A stretch of DNA of 64,000 nucleotides from Nostoc sp. PCC 7107 (GCF_000316625.1 NC_019676.1:3614501-3678500); one strand, 5' to 3'. Counted from the first letter of the stretch, positions 16,664 to 26,000 are shown. Translations and numbers: made by a program. The notes: generated by a model from the sequence alone, not told the origin.

Positions 16664-18175
16664 ATGGCAGAAGAGTCACAACAAAAACGCGTCGTAGTCG
16701 TTGGTGCAGGTTGGGCTGGTTTAGGCGCAACTTACCATTTAGCCAAGCAAGGGTATGATGTGACACTTCTGGAAGCAGGCCCCTATCCTGGTGGACTCGT
16801 TGCAGGTTGGCAAACTCCCGGAGGTAAATCTGTAGAAGCCGGGATTCATGGCTTTTGGTATCCTTACAGAAATATTTTTGCCCTGATCAACGAATTAGAT
16901 ATTAACCCCTTCACCACCTGGACTCGTTCTGCTCAATATTCACCCGCAGGTTTAGAAGTAGAATCACCCATTTTTCAACAATTGCCTCAACTACCTGCAC
17001 CTTTAGGCACTTTTCTCTACACTCACTTTCAGCGGTTGCCATTAATTGACCGTTTGAGCGCCTTGCCTTTACTCTATGCTGTGGTTGATTTTGATAATTC
17101 TGATGCAGCTTGGCGGCGTTATGATTCTGTGACGGCGCGGGAATTGTTCAAAGATTTTGGTGTCTCTGCAAGGCTTTATCGTGACGCATTTGAGCCGATG
17201 TTGTTGGTAGGCTTATTTGCCCCTGGTGAACAATGTTCTGCCGCTGCCACATTAGGGATGCTTTATTATTTTATTTTGGCGCATCAACCTAATTTTGATG
17301 TGGTTTGGTGTCGGGGAACTGTAGGCGAAAAAATCTTCCGTCCTTGGGTGGAAAAAATTGAAAAAGCTGGCGGCAAAGTGTTACCAAAGCATCGTGTAAC
17401 TGACGTAATTGTTGATGATAATAATCGTGCTACTGGTGTAGTTTGTGGTGAGCAAGTATTTGATGCTGATGCCGTAGTTTTTGCTGTCGGTATCACTGGA
17501 ATGAAGAAAATTATTTCTTCCAGTCCTAGTCTACAAAGTCGCAAAGAATTTCAGAATTTAGGTAATTTAGGCGCAATTGATGTTTTGGCAACGCGACTAT
17601 GGTTTGACCGGAAAATAGATATTCCACGTCCTTCTAATGCTTGCTTTGGCTTTGATACAACTACCGGATGGACATTCTTTGATTTAAATGCGCTGCATGA
17701 TGAATATCAATATGAACCAGGAACAGTCATTGAAGCTGATTTTTATCACGCTAATCAGTTTTTAAATTTAAGTGATGCAGAAATTCTGCCAATTGTGCAG
17801 AATTATTTAGCAACTTGTATACCAGAATTTAAACAGGCGAAAGTAATTGATAGTAGTGTAATTCGTTTGCCAAATGCGGTAACGCACTTTGCACCGGGTA
17901 GCTATAGTTCGATGTTGCCAGCTAGAACAAGTTTTGCCAATGTATTCATGAGTGGTGATTGGATTATTAACCGTCACGGTTCATGGTCGCAAGAAAAAGC
18001 TTATGTCACAGGCTTAGAAGCAGCCAATTTTGTCATGTCTTATTTAGGTGAAGGTCAGCCTGCTGAGATTTTACCTATACAAGAAGATGAACTGCATATC
18101 AAAATCGGGCGATCGCTCAACGAAACAGTCCGCCAGATAAGCAAGTCTATCTTGCCTGATTTTTGGTTGCCATAA
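16664..18175 (+). CDS. FAD-dependent desaturase/oxidoreductase of the phytoene desaturase superfamily
   Basis: A 503-residue flavoprotein. N-terminal VVGAGWAGLGATYHLAKQG is a Rossmann FAD-binding motif, followed by LLEAGPYPGGL and a C-terminal FAD-contact region (FMSGDWI...GSWSQEKAYVTGLEAA). The overall pattern fits the amine-oxidase/carotenoid desaturase superfamily; it is not clearly CrtP, CrtQ or CrtH, so I leave the substrate open. ATG 16664 is chosen over the in-frame TTG at 16652 because GGAG lies just before it. Carbonic anhydrase follows closely. Confidence 0.8.
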   Translation: MAEESQQKRVVVVGAGWAGLGATYHLAKQGYDVTLLEAGPYPGGLVAGWQTPGGKSVEAGIHGFWYPYRNIFALINELDINPFTTWTRSAQYSPAGLEVESPIFQQLPQLPAPLGTFLYTHFQRLPLIDRLSALPLLYAVVDFDNSDAAWRRYDSVTARELFKDFGVSARLYRDAFEPMLLVGLFAPGEQCSAAATLGMLYYFILAHQPNFDVVWCRGTVGEKIFRPWVEKIEKAGGKVLPKHRVTDVIVDDNNRATGVVCGEQVFDADAVVFAVGITGMKKIISSSPSLQSRKEFQNLGNLGAIDVLATRLWFDRKIDIPRPSNACFGFDTTTGWTFFDLNALHDEYQYEPGTVIEADFYHANQFLNLSDAEILPIVQNYLATCIPEFKQAKVIDSSVIRLPNAVTHFAPGSYSSMLPARTSFANVFMSGDWIINRHGSWSQEKAYVTGLEAANFVMSYLGEGQPAEILPIQEDELHIKIGRSLNETVRQISKSILPDFWLP

Positions 18176-18207
18176 CCCAAAAATGTAACTCAAAATCTAC
18201 AATTGCT

Positions 18208-19017
18208 ATGAGTGATACTTTAAACAGACGGCGACTACTAAAATTATTAGGTATGACGGCTTTAGGAACTTCGGTTTCTAACTGTGTAACCTCCCCAGCC
18301 GCAGCCAAAACAATGAATTGGGGATATATCGGCAAACAAGGGCCAGAATATTGGGGTAAACTTTCACCAGATTTTGAACTTTGTTATACAGGTAAAAGAC
18401 AAACACCAATTGATTTACAAGTTAATACTGTCAAAAGTTTAGATAAAAATAATCAAGATTTATTAATAGTTAAATATCAGCCAACGCCTTTAAATTTAAT
18501 TAATAATGGCAAAACGATTCAAATTAACTATCAACCAGGAAGTTTTATAGAGAGCGATCGCCAAGTTTATCAGCTGCTACAATTCCATTTTCACCACCCC
18601 AGTGAACACCACATCAACGGGAAAGAATATGATATGGAACTGCACTTTGTTCACCGTAGTCAAGCAGGTAATTTAGCAGTAGTTGGTGTGTTCTTAAAAT
18701 CTGGAGAGTTTAACCCTAATCTGCAAACTATTTGGGATGCAATACCACAAACATCAGGAGAAGCACACCAAGTCAAAGATACAATTATCAATGCGTCTTC
18801 GCTCTTACCAACAGAACGCAGATTTTTAACTTATTCTGGTTCTCTTACCACTCCACCTTGCTCGGAAAATGTGACATGGTACATCATGGAAAATCCCATT
18901 GAAGTATCTCAGGAACAGATAGCTAAATTTACTCATCTATTTCCTGATAATGCGCGCCCAATACAAGCTTTAAACCAACGGGGAGTGTTTGAAAGCGCCA
19001 ATACTGATAAAACTTGA
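18208..19017 (+). CDS. Alpha-type carbonic anhydrase, exported
   Basis: A 269-residue alpha-carbonic anhydrase, interconverting CO2 and bicarbonate. QFHFHHPSEHH and ELHFVH give the zinc ligands His127, His129 and His146; the LTTPPCSE motif is present. The N-terminus has RRRLLKLLG followed by a hydrophobic stretch, which looks like a twin-arginine signal, so the enzyme is probably periplasmic. A Cys in the signal region (SNC) could make it a lipoprotein. ATG 18208 is chosen because it starts the signal peptide; a longer frame would overlap the upstream gene. Confidence 0.9.
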   Translation: MSDTLNRRRLLKLLGMTALGTSVSNCVTSPAAAKTMNWGYIGKQGPEYWGKLSPDFELCYTGKRQTPIDLQVNTVKSLDKNNQDLLIVKYQPTPLNLINNGKTIQINYQPGSFIESDRQVYQLLQFHFHHPSEHHINGKEYDMELHFVHRSQAGNLAVVGVFLKSGEFNPNLQTIWDAIPQTSGEAHQVKDTIINASSLLPTERRFLTYSGSLTTPPCSENVTWYIMENPIEVSQEQIAKFTHLFPDNARPIQALNQRGVFESANTDKT

Positions 19018-19039
19018 GCTAGTGCTGATTTGTTAGATC

Positions 19040-19111
19040 GGGAGTCGGTGAAATAGTAATTGCGATCGCAATTACTATAACGGGAGTTATCGAAATAGCT
19101 TTTGCGATCGC
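19040..19111. repeat. Tandem HIP1-centred repeat with a 26-base perfect palindrome
   Basis: Two related units of about 30 bases starting GGGAGT and ending in GCGATCGC, 42 bases apart. In the first, bases 19053-19078 form a perfect 26-base palindrome (arm ATAGTAATTGCGA) centred on the HIP1 octamer. It follows the carbonic anhydrase gene and may fold in its transcript. Confidence 0.7.
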
Positions 19112-19184
19112 TCAGAGACCATTTATACAATAAGGTTATACCGATTTTACAATCTGTTACATAGTTAGGTTTATTCTCACCGAC

Positions 19185-19679
19185 TTACTTTAACTTTATT
19201 AAAGGTTTTAGCCATTCGCCTTTGTTATTTAATACATCTGTAACATAGTTTTGGAACCCAGGTAATCCGCCGTACTTACTCCAATGTTTATTAAAATCAC
19301 TAATATTTTCTAAATAATGAGCTTTTCCATTTGGAGGAAAAGTAACTGAGCAAGCGAATATTTCTTTATTATGCGGAAGATTTTTCAAATCATTTGCTTT
19401 CCAAATTATTTGAACTAGACGACCAATGCTAAATTCATAACCAGAATCATCATCATAAACAGTGTCATTGAAAAATTGAACAACGTGCGTTACGTGAGCG
19501 TGTTGTCGGACAATTAGGAGATCACCTTCTTCTGGCTTTTCTGCATTAGCTTCACCTCCCTTTTTCCAATGCAAGATAAATATTTTTGAAGTTTCGTCTA
19601 TTTGATAATCCCAGTATATTTTTTCATCACCTTGATAATTTACGTTTTTACTCCACTTTAATCTTGATAAATCAGTCAT
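19185..19679 (-). CDS. Hypothetical protein, 164 residues
   Basis: A soluble 164-residue protein with many Trp, Lys and Asp residues, no signal peptide and no membrane segment. DLLIVRQHAHVTHVVQFF suggests a beta-barrel strand pair such as in PUA/EVE-like folds, but I cannot confirm that. It stands alone on the minus strand, convergent with the carbonic anhydrase gene. Function is unknown. Confidence 0.6.
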   Translation of the reverse strand: MTDLSRLKWSKNVNYQGDEKIYWDYQIDETSKIFILHWKKGGEANAEKPEEGDLLIVRQHAHVTHVVQFFNDTVYDDDSGYEFSIGRLVQIIWKANDLKNLPHNKEIFACSVTFPPNGKAHYLENISDFNKHWSKYGGLPGFQNYVTDVLNNKGEWLKPLIKLK

Positions 19680-19856
19680 TATTATCTCCGATTTATTTTC
19701 AGGAACCTAATTTTATATTTCCCAATAATCTGGGTAAAATAACATGATTATGTAAAATTTAAGCGTAATAGTAGCTTGGTTATGAGAATAGTGACTGTCA
19801 GTATAATAGAGTTACAATAGTCTTGATATCTAAATAAAATAAATTAAAAGTAAACT

Positions 19857-20108
19857 ATGCTGAGTGGGATTAAACAAAAGGCTATTGTTGGTAAAGATGG
19901 CAAAATTGAACTGTCTACTACAGAACTGCCAGAAGGAACTGTTGTAGAAGTCATAGTTTTAGTAGAACAGCTAACTGATGAAGACGAAACTACCTATCTT
20001 ATCAAGTCAGAAGCTAATAAAAAACATTTACTTAGAGCTTTAGAAAATGTAAAACAAGGAAATCTAATCTATGTTGATTTAGATGAATATGAAAAAAATA
20101 GCCTTTGA
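19857..20108 (+). CDS. Antitoxin of a YoeB-like toxin-antitoxin pair
   Basis: An 83-residue acidic protein. The N-terminal GIKQKAIVGKDGKIELST...LPEGTVVEVIV looks like the AbrB-like or beta-hairpin start common in cyanobacterial antitoxins; the C-terminal half is helical and would wrap the toxin. It overlaps the toxin gene by 20-26 bases, typical of translational coupling. It should repress its own promoter together with the toxin. Confidence 0.82.
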   Translation: MLSGIKQKAIVGKDGKIELSTTELPEGTVVEVIVLVEQLTDEDETTYLIKSEANKKHLLRALENVKQGNLIYVDLDEYEKNSL

Positions 20109-20349
20109 ACCAGAAGCTTTTGAACAATTAGGTCAGTGGTCAACAGAAGATAAAAAAATTTTCAAAAAAATATTAGACTTAATTAAAGATATCCAAAGAG
20201 AGCCATTCTCAGGAATTGGTAAGCCTGAACCCCTTAAATATGAATTACAAGGTTACTGGTCAAGGCGAATTACAGATGAACATAGGTTAATTTACAAAAT
20301 AGAAGAAGACTTACTAATAATTCTTTCATGTAAATATCATTATGAATAA
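20083..20349 (+). CDS. YoeB/Txe-family mRNA interferase toxin
   Basis: A RelE-superfamily toxin, 88 residues from ATG 20083 or 86 from ATG 20089; the second start (MKKIAFEP) is closer to family length. KPEPLKYELQGYWSRRITDEHRLIY and the ending CKYHYE match the YoeB/Txe pattern, including the catalytic Glu, Arg, His and C-terminal Tyr region. It cleaves mRNA at the ribosome when released by its antitoxin. The gene looks intact. Confidence 0.92.
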   Translation: MNMKKIAFEPEAFEQLGQWSTEDKKIFKKILDLIKDIQREPFSGIGKPEPLKYELQGYWSRRITDEHRLIYKIEEDLLIILSCKYHYE

Positions 20350-20438
20350 TGAAAATACAGTATAACCACTAGGACGTTTTGTTGCGTTACTCTACACACC
20401 ATCCGAGATTTTCAGTGTTCAAAATAACAACAAAAACA

Positions 20439-20521
20439 ACTGGGTCTAGCCTTCACTCAATGCAACATCCAACTACACATAAGCTGCTGGTTATTACATC
20501 AACGCAAAAACTAGACCCAGT
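20439..20521 (-). terminator. Stem-loop terminator at the end of the pec-cpc cluster
   Basis: Perfect 11-base arms ACTGGGTCTAG and CTAGACCCAGT around a 61-base loop. On the minus strand the 3' arm is followed by TGTTTTTGTTG. It lies just after cpcG4 and probably ends or stabilises its transcript. Confidence 0.65.
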
Positions 20522-20551
20522 ATAAAATTTTAGACCACTAGATTTTTAATC

Positions 20552-21319
20552 TTAGCGTCTGTTACCACCACGGTAAGGCACTGCAGCAAGATAATCGATA
20601 TCAAAAGACGAGAGTCTTTGGCCGTAGTTACCACTTGGATTGATAGCTGCTGCCAAATCTGCAAACTTGCGTGGATCGCCTTCTGCAAGCCGTTTTTCTT
20701 GGGATTTGCGGCTGTAGAATTTCTCCAAAGTAAAGCGCCAGTCGGTTTGAACTGTACCTGCTTTTTCTTGGAAATCTTCGCCGTAGCGAGGTGTAACCAA
20801 GTTGTGTGGACGGTCTACCAAGCGTTTGCGTTGGTAGGGTACGGTATTTTCACCAAAGCTTTGGTTATATTCTTCGCTGTCTAATAAAGCATCAACAAAG
20901 CCGCTAAAACCTTTGGTGCCAATCACAATTGACCAAGCGATTTCTTCTTCTTTGTTGTAAGCACAACGACCTAATAAGCGTTTGAGAGTAATGTCAACTA
21001 AACGGTAGTTATTGTTGACAGAAACAACCAAACGATAGAAAGCCTCTGACTTGGCTAAACCACGGATAAAGTCACGCACAGAGATTGCGCCAGTTTTAAG
21101 TTGAGATTCTAAAGTTACTTGGCGGTTGAACTTGAGAATTTCATGTTCGCTGAAAACTTGGCGATAAGCTGCCCAAATGATGCTTTGGATATCAGTATAA
21201 GAACTGACATCTTCTATACGATAGATATAGGGTGTATTTTCATTTTGGTCAGCAACACCAAAGCTTTTCACACGGTGGTTTTGGCTGCTGGGTTTGTATT
21301 GAAGTAATGGCAGAGCCAT
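20552..21319 (-). CDS. cpcG4: Phycobilisome rod-core linker CpcG4
   Basis: A 255-residue rod-core linker with the N-terminal Pfam00427-type linker domain ([15 protein letters not shown]...[11 protein letters not shown]...LKRLLGR) and a C-terminal tail that docks rods on the allophycocyanin core. It is the fourth of four cpcG paralogues in tandem, matching the Anabaena order. Residues after about 190 differ from the other copies ([17 protein letters not shown]), which may set attachment position. No membrane segment. Confidence 0.92.
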   Translation of the reverse strand: MALPLLQYKPSSQNHRVKSFGVADQNENTPYIYRIEDVSSYTDIQSIIWAAYRQVFSEHEILKFNRQVTLESQLKTGAISVRDFIRGLAKSEAFYRLVVSVNNNYRLVDITLKRLLGRCAYNKEEEIAWSIVIGTKGFSGFVDALLDSEEYNQSFGENTVPYQRKRLVDRPHNLVTPRYGEDFQEKAGTVQTDWRFTLEKFYSRKSQEKRLAEGDPRKFADLAAAINPSGNYGQRLSSFDIDYLAAVPYRGGNRR

Positions 21320-21430
21320 GCTGCTTTTTCCTCTTATTAAAAGATTACACAGAGATTTAGTTGGTGAAAAATGAGGAGGTTTGATTACTCAAAATCCTCA
21401 CTCATGCTTTATCTATTGTCCCGCATTAGG

Positions 21431-22144
21431 TTAGAAGCCAGTATTAATTCCTAACCAATTTAGTACCAACAAGAGAGTTATTCCTGCGGACATTACCAGT
21501 AATACGGCCAATAGTGCAGTCCCATCAAGTTTCTTGCTAGATATATAAGACCAAGAATGATCACGCTCGGTCTTAACAATACCTGCACGTTCTCGATAGT
21601 CAGCACCATAGCGGGGAGTAAAGCTGAATGGTCGGTCTACGTTCATACGCTTGCGCTGATAGGGGACAGTGTAGTCACCAAAAGCTTGAGTGTATTCTTC
21701 ACTGTCAATCAGAGCATCGACAAATCCATTCCAACCGCGAGTGGCGATGTGAATAGACCAGGCTATTTCTTCTTCCCGATTGTAAGGAGCGCGACCTAAC
21801 AAACGTTTCAGACACATTTCTACCAGCCGATAGTTATTATTGGGTGTGACAACTAGCTGATAAAATCGCTCTGATTTGGCCAAACCGCGGATAAAGTCTT
21901 TAACCGTGATTGACCGATTTTTAAGTTGGGTTTCTAGGGCTATTTGGCGGTTAAATTTGAGAATTTCCTGCTCGTTGAAGACTTGGCGATAAGCTGCCCA
22001 AATTAGTCTTTCAATTTCGCTAGGAGAGTTGGCTGTTTCTATACGGTAGATATAAGGTGTATCTTCGTTAATATCTGCCGTACCAAAACTACTAACTCTT
22101 TGATTTTGAGTTGTGGGTTTGTATTCGAGTAAAGGTAATGCCAT
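21431..22144 (-). CDS. cpcG3: CpcG3/CpcL-type linker with C-terminal membrane anchor
   Basis: A 237-residue linker. Residues 1-190 are the standard linker domain. The C-terminus instead ends in a hydrophobic segment ([20 protein letters not shown]), as in CpcL. In Anabaena the CpcL-type protein at this position holds membrane-bound phycocyanin rods that feed photosystem I rather than the allophycocyanin core. The same role is inferred here. It is the third of the four tandem copies. Confidence 0.92.
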   Translation of the reverse strand: MALPLLEYKPTTQNQRVSSFGTADINEDTPYIYRIETANSPSEIERLIWAAYRQVFNEQEILKFNRQIALETQLKNRSITVKDFIRGLAKSERFYQLVVTPNNNYRLVEMCLKRLLGRAPYNREEEIAWSIHIATRGWNGFVDALIDSEEYTQAFGDYTVPYQRKRMNVDRPFSFTPRYGADYRERAGIVKTERDHSWSYISSKKLDGTALLAVLLVMSAGITLLLVLNWLGINTGF

Positions 22145-22362
22145 ACTAAAGACCGCCTTGAGAATAAGGTTGGCATCTTATACCCAGTCCGTCTGTACCA
22201 TTTTGGATTTTAGATTTTAAATCTATGATTTTTTCCAATTGGTATGAGTTACTTTTAATTGATGATTGAGTAACTCGACGGAAAACATTTAGAAGGTTGT
22301 GAGTTGGCTATTGCAAACAATAATCCTTCTTATACCTTTATCAAACCACTGAAAAAAAGCCC

Positions 22363-23106
22363 TTACCGCACGGGGAAATTAGCACTGGAATTGATAGACA
22401 CCGGAATACCTTGGGGTACGGTTTCTCTGCTGGTGTCGGGAATTTTGATGTTGGCTAGGTTAACCGGTGTATAGGTGACGGTTCTAATATTGATGGAATT
22501 AGCCAAAGCCAAGAAGTTTTTGATGTCGCCTTCTATATAGCGAGCATCTTCTAATTTGTCGCGCCAGTAGTTACCGTAGCGAGGGGTGACTAGGTTAAAA
22601 GGTCTATCTTTATAGCGGCGGCGTTGGTAAGGAACTATATTTTCGCCAAAGTTGGTGAGATATTCTTCAGAGTCGATTAAAGCATCAACAAAACCATCCC
22701 AACCAGCAGTTGCTATTTTGATTGACCAAGCAATTTCTTCATCTTTATTATAAGGCGCACGACCTAAAAACCTTTTGAGGGCAATTTCTACTAAACGGTA
22801 GTTAGAGTTTGTCTCGATGACTAAAGTCCGAAAAGCTTCAGACTTGGCTAAACCCCGAATGAAGTCACGCACAGTAATGGCGCGGTTTTTTACCTGAGAT
22901 TCTAAGTTGTCTTGGCGGAAGAATTTCAGGATTTCGTGTTCGCTAAATACTTGCCGATAGGCTGCCCAAATTAATTCTTGAACATCACTATTCTCAGCGC
23001 AGTTTTCTATGCGATAGGGACGGGGGGTATTTTCGTTAGGAATTTCGTAACCAGGGACGCGCTGGTTTTGCGAACTGGGTTTGTATTCTAGTAGAGGTAT
23101 TGCCAT
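22363..23106 (-). CDS. cpcG2: Phycobilisome rod-core linker CpcG2
   Basis: A 247-residue rod-core linker with the N-terminal linker domain ([23 protein letters not shown]) and a soluble C-terminal core-binding tail ending in a Pro/Ser-rich stretch. The tail contains YTPVNLANIKIPDTSRE, shared with CpcG1 (DMKIPDTSRE), so these two are the closest pair. It attaches rods to the core. Confidence 0.92.
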   Translation of the reverse strand: MAIPLLEYKPSSQNQRVPGYEIPNENTPRPYRIENCAENSDVQELIWAAYRQVFSEHEILKFFRQDNLESQVKNRAITVRDFIRGLAKSEAFRTLVIETNSNYRLVEIALKRFLGRAPYNKDEEIAWSIKIATAGWDGFVDALIDSEEYLTNFGENIVPYQRRRYKDRPFNLVTPRYGNYWRDKLEDARYIEGDIKNFLALANSINIRTVTYTPVNLANIKIPDTSRETVPQGIPVSINSSANFPVR

Positions 23107-23129
23107 AGTTTTAGGGTTTTGTCATTGGT

Positions 23130-23163
23130 CATGAAAAAAGTCTGAAGTCTGAAGTCTGAAGTC
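23130..23163. repeat. Short tandem heptamer repeat (GTCTGAA) between cpcG1 and cpcG2
   Basis: Three full tandem copies of GTCTGAA and a partial one, followed by a small palindromic segment (CGCCTTTGGCG). Such heptamers are typical of heterocystous cyanobacteria. They lie in a 144-base gap inside the cluster. Confidence 0.75.
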
Positions 23164-23250
23164 TATTCGCCTTTGGCGTTCCCGCAGGGTAGTCTGAAAT
23201 TTAATATTTCTCTTTCTACCTTTTGACTTTTAACTTTTACCTTTTGCCTT

Positions 23251-24090
23251 CTAGGTTGTCTTAGTGCCAGCAAGATAACGGTAAGGTAGGGCAACGGCTG
23301 TGGGTTTAACTGTTGGTTGCGGAGTCCCACCTTCACGGCTGGTATCGGGAATCTTCATGTCTCTGATTTGGGAGACAACGGAAGCGGTTACGCGTTGATA
23401 ATTACGTTCGTTGGTAATTATGTTTCCAGCCATTGCCATGAAGTTGCTGGGAATAACGCGTCGAATTTCTTCTTTGGTGGCATAACCTGTGGTACGCGCA
23501 CTGTAGAATGAACGACCACCCAGGAAGGTCATGGTCTGGCGATCGCGCCAGTAACCGTTATAGCGTGGGTTAACTAAGTTAAAGGGTCTGTCTTTGAAGC
23601 GACGGCGTTGGTAAGGTACAATGTCTTCACCAAAGTTTTGTTGATATTCGTCGCTGTCTAGCAATGCGTCGATAAACCCATGTAAGCCCTTGGTGGCAAT
23701 GACAATTGACCAGGCAATTTCCTCATCTTTATTATAGGCTGCGCGTCCTAAGAAGCGTTTTAAGATGATGTCAACTAAACGGTAGTTGGAGTTGATATCT
23801 GCTACCTGTGTGCGGAAGACTTCAGATTTACCCAATCCGCGGATAAAATCTCGCACGTTAATCGCCCGATTCCGTAGTTGTGATTCTAAGAAGGATTGGC
23901 GATTGCTTTTGATAATTAAATGTTCGCTGAAGATTTGGCGATATGCTGCCCAGATGATGGCATCAATATCTTTATCGTCAGTGGCAGCAGATAAGCGATA
24001 ACTAATTGGAGTGTCTTCGTTAGGTACTTCGTAACCTTCTACCCGCTGGTTTTGGGAACTTGGTGAATATTCAAGTAATGGTATTGACAT
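23251..24090 (-). CDS. cpcG1: Phycobilisome rod-core linker CpcG1
   Basis: A 279-residue rod-core linker, the longest of the four. The N-terminal linker domain (YEVPNEDTPISYRLS...AAYRQIFSEHLII) is followed by a longer C-terminal part with ITNERNYQRVTASVVSQIRDMKIPDTSRE. In Anabaena CpcG1 is a main linker of core-attached rods. It lies directly after cpcF. Confidence 0.92.
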   Translation of the reverse strand: MSIPLLEYSPSSQNQRVEGYEVPNEDTPISYRLSAATDDKDIDAIIWAAYRQIFSEHLIIKSNRQSFLESQLRNRAINVRDFIRGLGKSEVFRTQVADINSNYRLVDIILKRFLGRAAYNKDEEIAWSIVIATKGLHGFIDALLDSDEYQQNFGEDIVPYQRRRFKDRPFNLVNPRYNGYWRDRQTMTFLGGRSFYSARTTGYATKEEIRRVIPSNFMAMAGNIITNERNYQRVTASVVSQIRDMKIPDTSREGGTPQPTVKPTAVALPYRYLAGTKTT

Positions 24091-24130
24091 ATTTACTTTT
24101 ACCTTGTTTTATGGTATTCAAACAAGCTTA

Positions 24131-24730
24131 TTAACGATAAGCTAGTTGCACACGAGCGCGGACTGCTTTTTCGGTATCGGTTGCTAGCATTTGGTTGAGT
24201 CTGGCAAAAATAGGCTGTTGCAAATCGCTATTTTGGGCCAAGGCTTGTAAACCAACAACAGCAGCATAGCGAATTGACCATTCAGAGTCTTGAGAAATAA
24301 ATATAAGTGTTTCTAAAGCTCTTTTAGGTGCTGTATGGCTGGCGGGAAAATCGAGCTTATGCCAGTGCAAGTTTCCTAGTCCTTTGGCAGCAGCACGGCG
24401 CACACTCGGAGCAAAGTCTGTAGCAGCAGCACTGATTAATAAATCTAAAGCACGAGGGTCAGCGATCGCAGCTAAAGTGCGAATCGAATAAGCCCGCGCG
24501 CCATAGTTATAGTCATCAATTTGAGATATTAGCTGTGGTACTGCGATTTCTCCCATTTCTGTGAGGGCAGTTGCAGCTACCCCTGCGGCGACTGGGTTGT
24601 TATAACCAAACACAGCAATTAGGGTAGGAATTGCAGCTATATCTTTTGTTGCTGCCAGGTTTTGCACTGCTGCCACCATTTTTGCTGGTGTGTCTGCTTC
24701 GGCGACGGCACGAATTAGTTCATCAGTCAT
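24131..24730 (-). CDS. cpcF: Phycocyanobilin lyase subunit CpcF
   Basis: A 199-residue HEAT-like repeat protein. With CpcE it attaches phycocyanobilin to Cys84 of the phycocyanin alpha subunit. Repeats such as AIPTLIAVFGYNNPVAAGVAATAL and AVRARVQLAY are visible. It lacks the NHCQGN isomerase motif present in PecF, which separates the two lyases. A palindrome-bearing gap of 116 bases separates it from cpcE. Confidence 0.9.
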   Translation of the reverse strand: MTDELIRAVAEADTPAKMVAAVQNLAATKDIAAIPTLIAVFGYNNPVAAGVAATALTEMGEIAVPQLISQIDDYNYGARAYSIRTLAAIADPRALDLLISAAATDFAPSVRRAAAKGLGNLHWHKLDFPASHTAPKRALETLIFISQDSEWSIRYAAVVGLQALAQNSDLQQPIFARLNQMLATDTEKAVRARVQLAYR

Positions 24731-24732
24731 TA

Positions 24733-24846
24733 GTTATTAAGTCATTTGTCATTTGTCACTTGTCATCAGCTTTTGACAGAGAGAGAAGTCTGAGCGGAGG
24801 GAGCCTCCGCTCAGAACTTCGGAGACAAATAACAAATGACAAGTGA
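24733..24846. repeat. Palindromic repeat between cpcE and cpcF
   Basis: A perfect 11-base stem CTGAGCGGAGG/CCTCCGCTCAG (24790-24814, loop GAG) is extended by GAAGT/ACTTC. The whole is flanked by repeated TCATTTGTCA and, inverted, AACAAATGACAAGTGAC. It has the form of a small non-autonomous palindromic repeat inserted in an operon gap. It can fold on either strand. Confidence 0.75.
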
Positions 24847-25701
24847 CTATAAAAGTGTATCCATCAAGTTCATTACCCGAATTGCGTCATCAGATATGAC
24901 AAGATGATCTAATTCATCTGTCATTTGATGCTCTAGTAATCCTTTGAGGGCAATAATTTTGAAGCTATTTTCGACCTGAGCATGAGCGATCGCTTCCGCT
25001 GCTGCCAAATACCCAATTGCACCCAAATCCCCTAAGACAACGCGACGTAACTTCAGATCACCTGCTGCCAACATCTGCACTAACCTTTCTCCGTAGATAG
25101 GGTTTTGTGTGAGTTGGTACATAGCTCTGGCGGCGGCGCATTGTACTCGTGGTACTGGATGCTCTAGGAAAGGCTGAATGAGTGGAATTGCCTCAGTAGC
25201 GCGAATGGCTCCCAAGGCTTCGATAACTGCTTCGTAGGGCTGGGTTAGGTGGGGGAGTCCCGCTACTTGCACGGCCTCGGCAACACCACCATCTAACATT
25301 TTGATCAGTGCTGATGCAGAAGTGCGATGGGCTACGCCCCGCCGGAGGCGATCGCGCAGCATTGCCAAAGATTGGGCTGCGGCTTCACGCACATAGAAGT
25401 CAGAACATTCTAGGCATTCAATTAAGTTTGGTACTGCTCTAGCATCGCCTAACTTACCTAATGCTCTAGCTGCATTTCGGCGCAGCGGATAACCTCCGAG
25501 TTCTGTCCTATCGGCTTCATCTTGTAATGCCACAATTAAAGCATCTACAGCATCTGCTCTGTTAACCCGGAACTTGCCCAGCCACCAAGCTGCATAATAG
25601 CGGAGACTTAAATCTGGTGATTGCAGGTTAGCGATCGCTAATTCTGGTGTTAGCTGTGGCGTGTTCTGGGCGGGAAATTCTTCCCCACTGGGTTCTATCA
25701 T
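24847..25701 (-). CDS. cpcE: Phycocyanobilin lyase subunit CpcE
   Basis: A 284-residue HEAT-repeat subunit of the CpcE/F lyase. The RYYAAWWLGK motif is typical of CpcE and PecE. An unusual Arg-rich insert (RDRLRRGVAHRT, about residues 115-126) is encoded by a GC-rich palindrome-like stretch at about 25322-25356; see findings. Otherwise length and repeats are normal. Confidence 0.9.
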   Translation of the reverse strand: MIEPSGEEFPAQNTPQLTPELAIANLQSPDLSLRYYAAWWLGKFRVNRADAVDALIVALQDEADRTELGGYPLRRNAARALGKLGDARAVPNLIECLECSDFYVREAAAQSLAMLRDRLRRGVAHRTSASALIKMLDGGVAEAVQVAGLPHLTQPYEAVIEALGAIRATEAIPLIQPFLEHPVPRVQCAAARAMYQLTQNPIYGERLVQMLAAGDLKLRRVVLGDLGAIGYLAAAEAIAHAQVENSFKIIALKGLLEHQMTDELDHLVISDDAIRVMNLMDTLL

Positions 25702-25711
25702 TACCAGGGGA

Positions 25712-25954
25712 TTATTCCTCTTCAGCAGTTAATGGCTCAATCTTGATGATTTTGCCACCCAGACGGGTAATTCTTTGGTATTCTTCATTCATCCGGCTGT
25801 ATGGCACTGTAATAAATACACTACCGCTATTGCGAATATTGTATTTATTTCTGTCAGTTTCGGAGTTTTGCCGCAAGCCTACAACTTCATAACGAAATAC
25901 CCGACTAGCAGATGAAGAAACGCTACTAGCACCGAGTGTGGTTTGACCGAACAT
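25712..25954 (-). CDS. cpcD: Phycocyanin rod capping linker CpcD
   Basis: An 80-residue small linker that caps the core-distal end of rods and limits rod length. A single CpcD-like domain covers most of it (FRYEVVGLRQ...FITVPYSRMNEEYQRITRLGGKI). It starts about 46 bases after cpcC and ends 10 bases before cpcE. Confidence 0.93.
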   Translation of the reverse strand: MFGQTTLGASSVSSSASRVFRYEVVGLRQNSETDRNKYNIRNSGSVFITVPYSRMNEEYQRITRLGGKIIKIEPLTAEEE

Positions 25955-26000
25955 TACTTCTATATCTCCTGTTTGGTTGTAAACTCCCTATTGCAGCAAT

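Noticed and set aside
23130-23163. Possible CRISPR array
   Set aside because: Direct heptamers without spacers; a short tandem repeat, not CRISPR. No CRISPR array is seen in the window.
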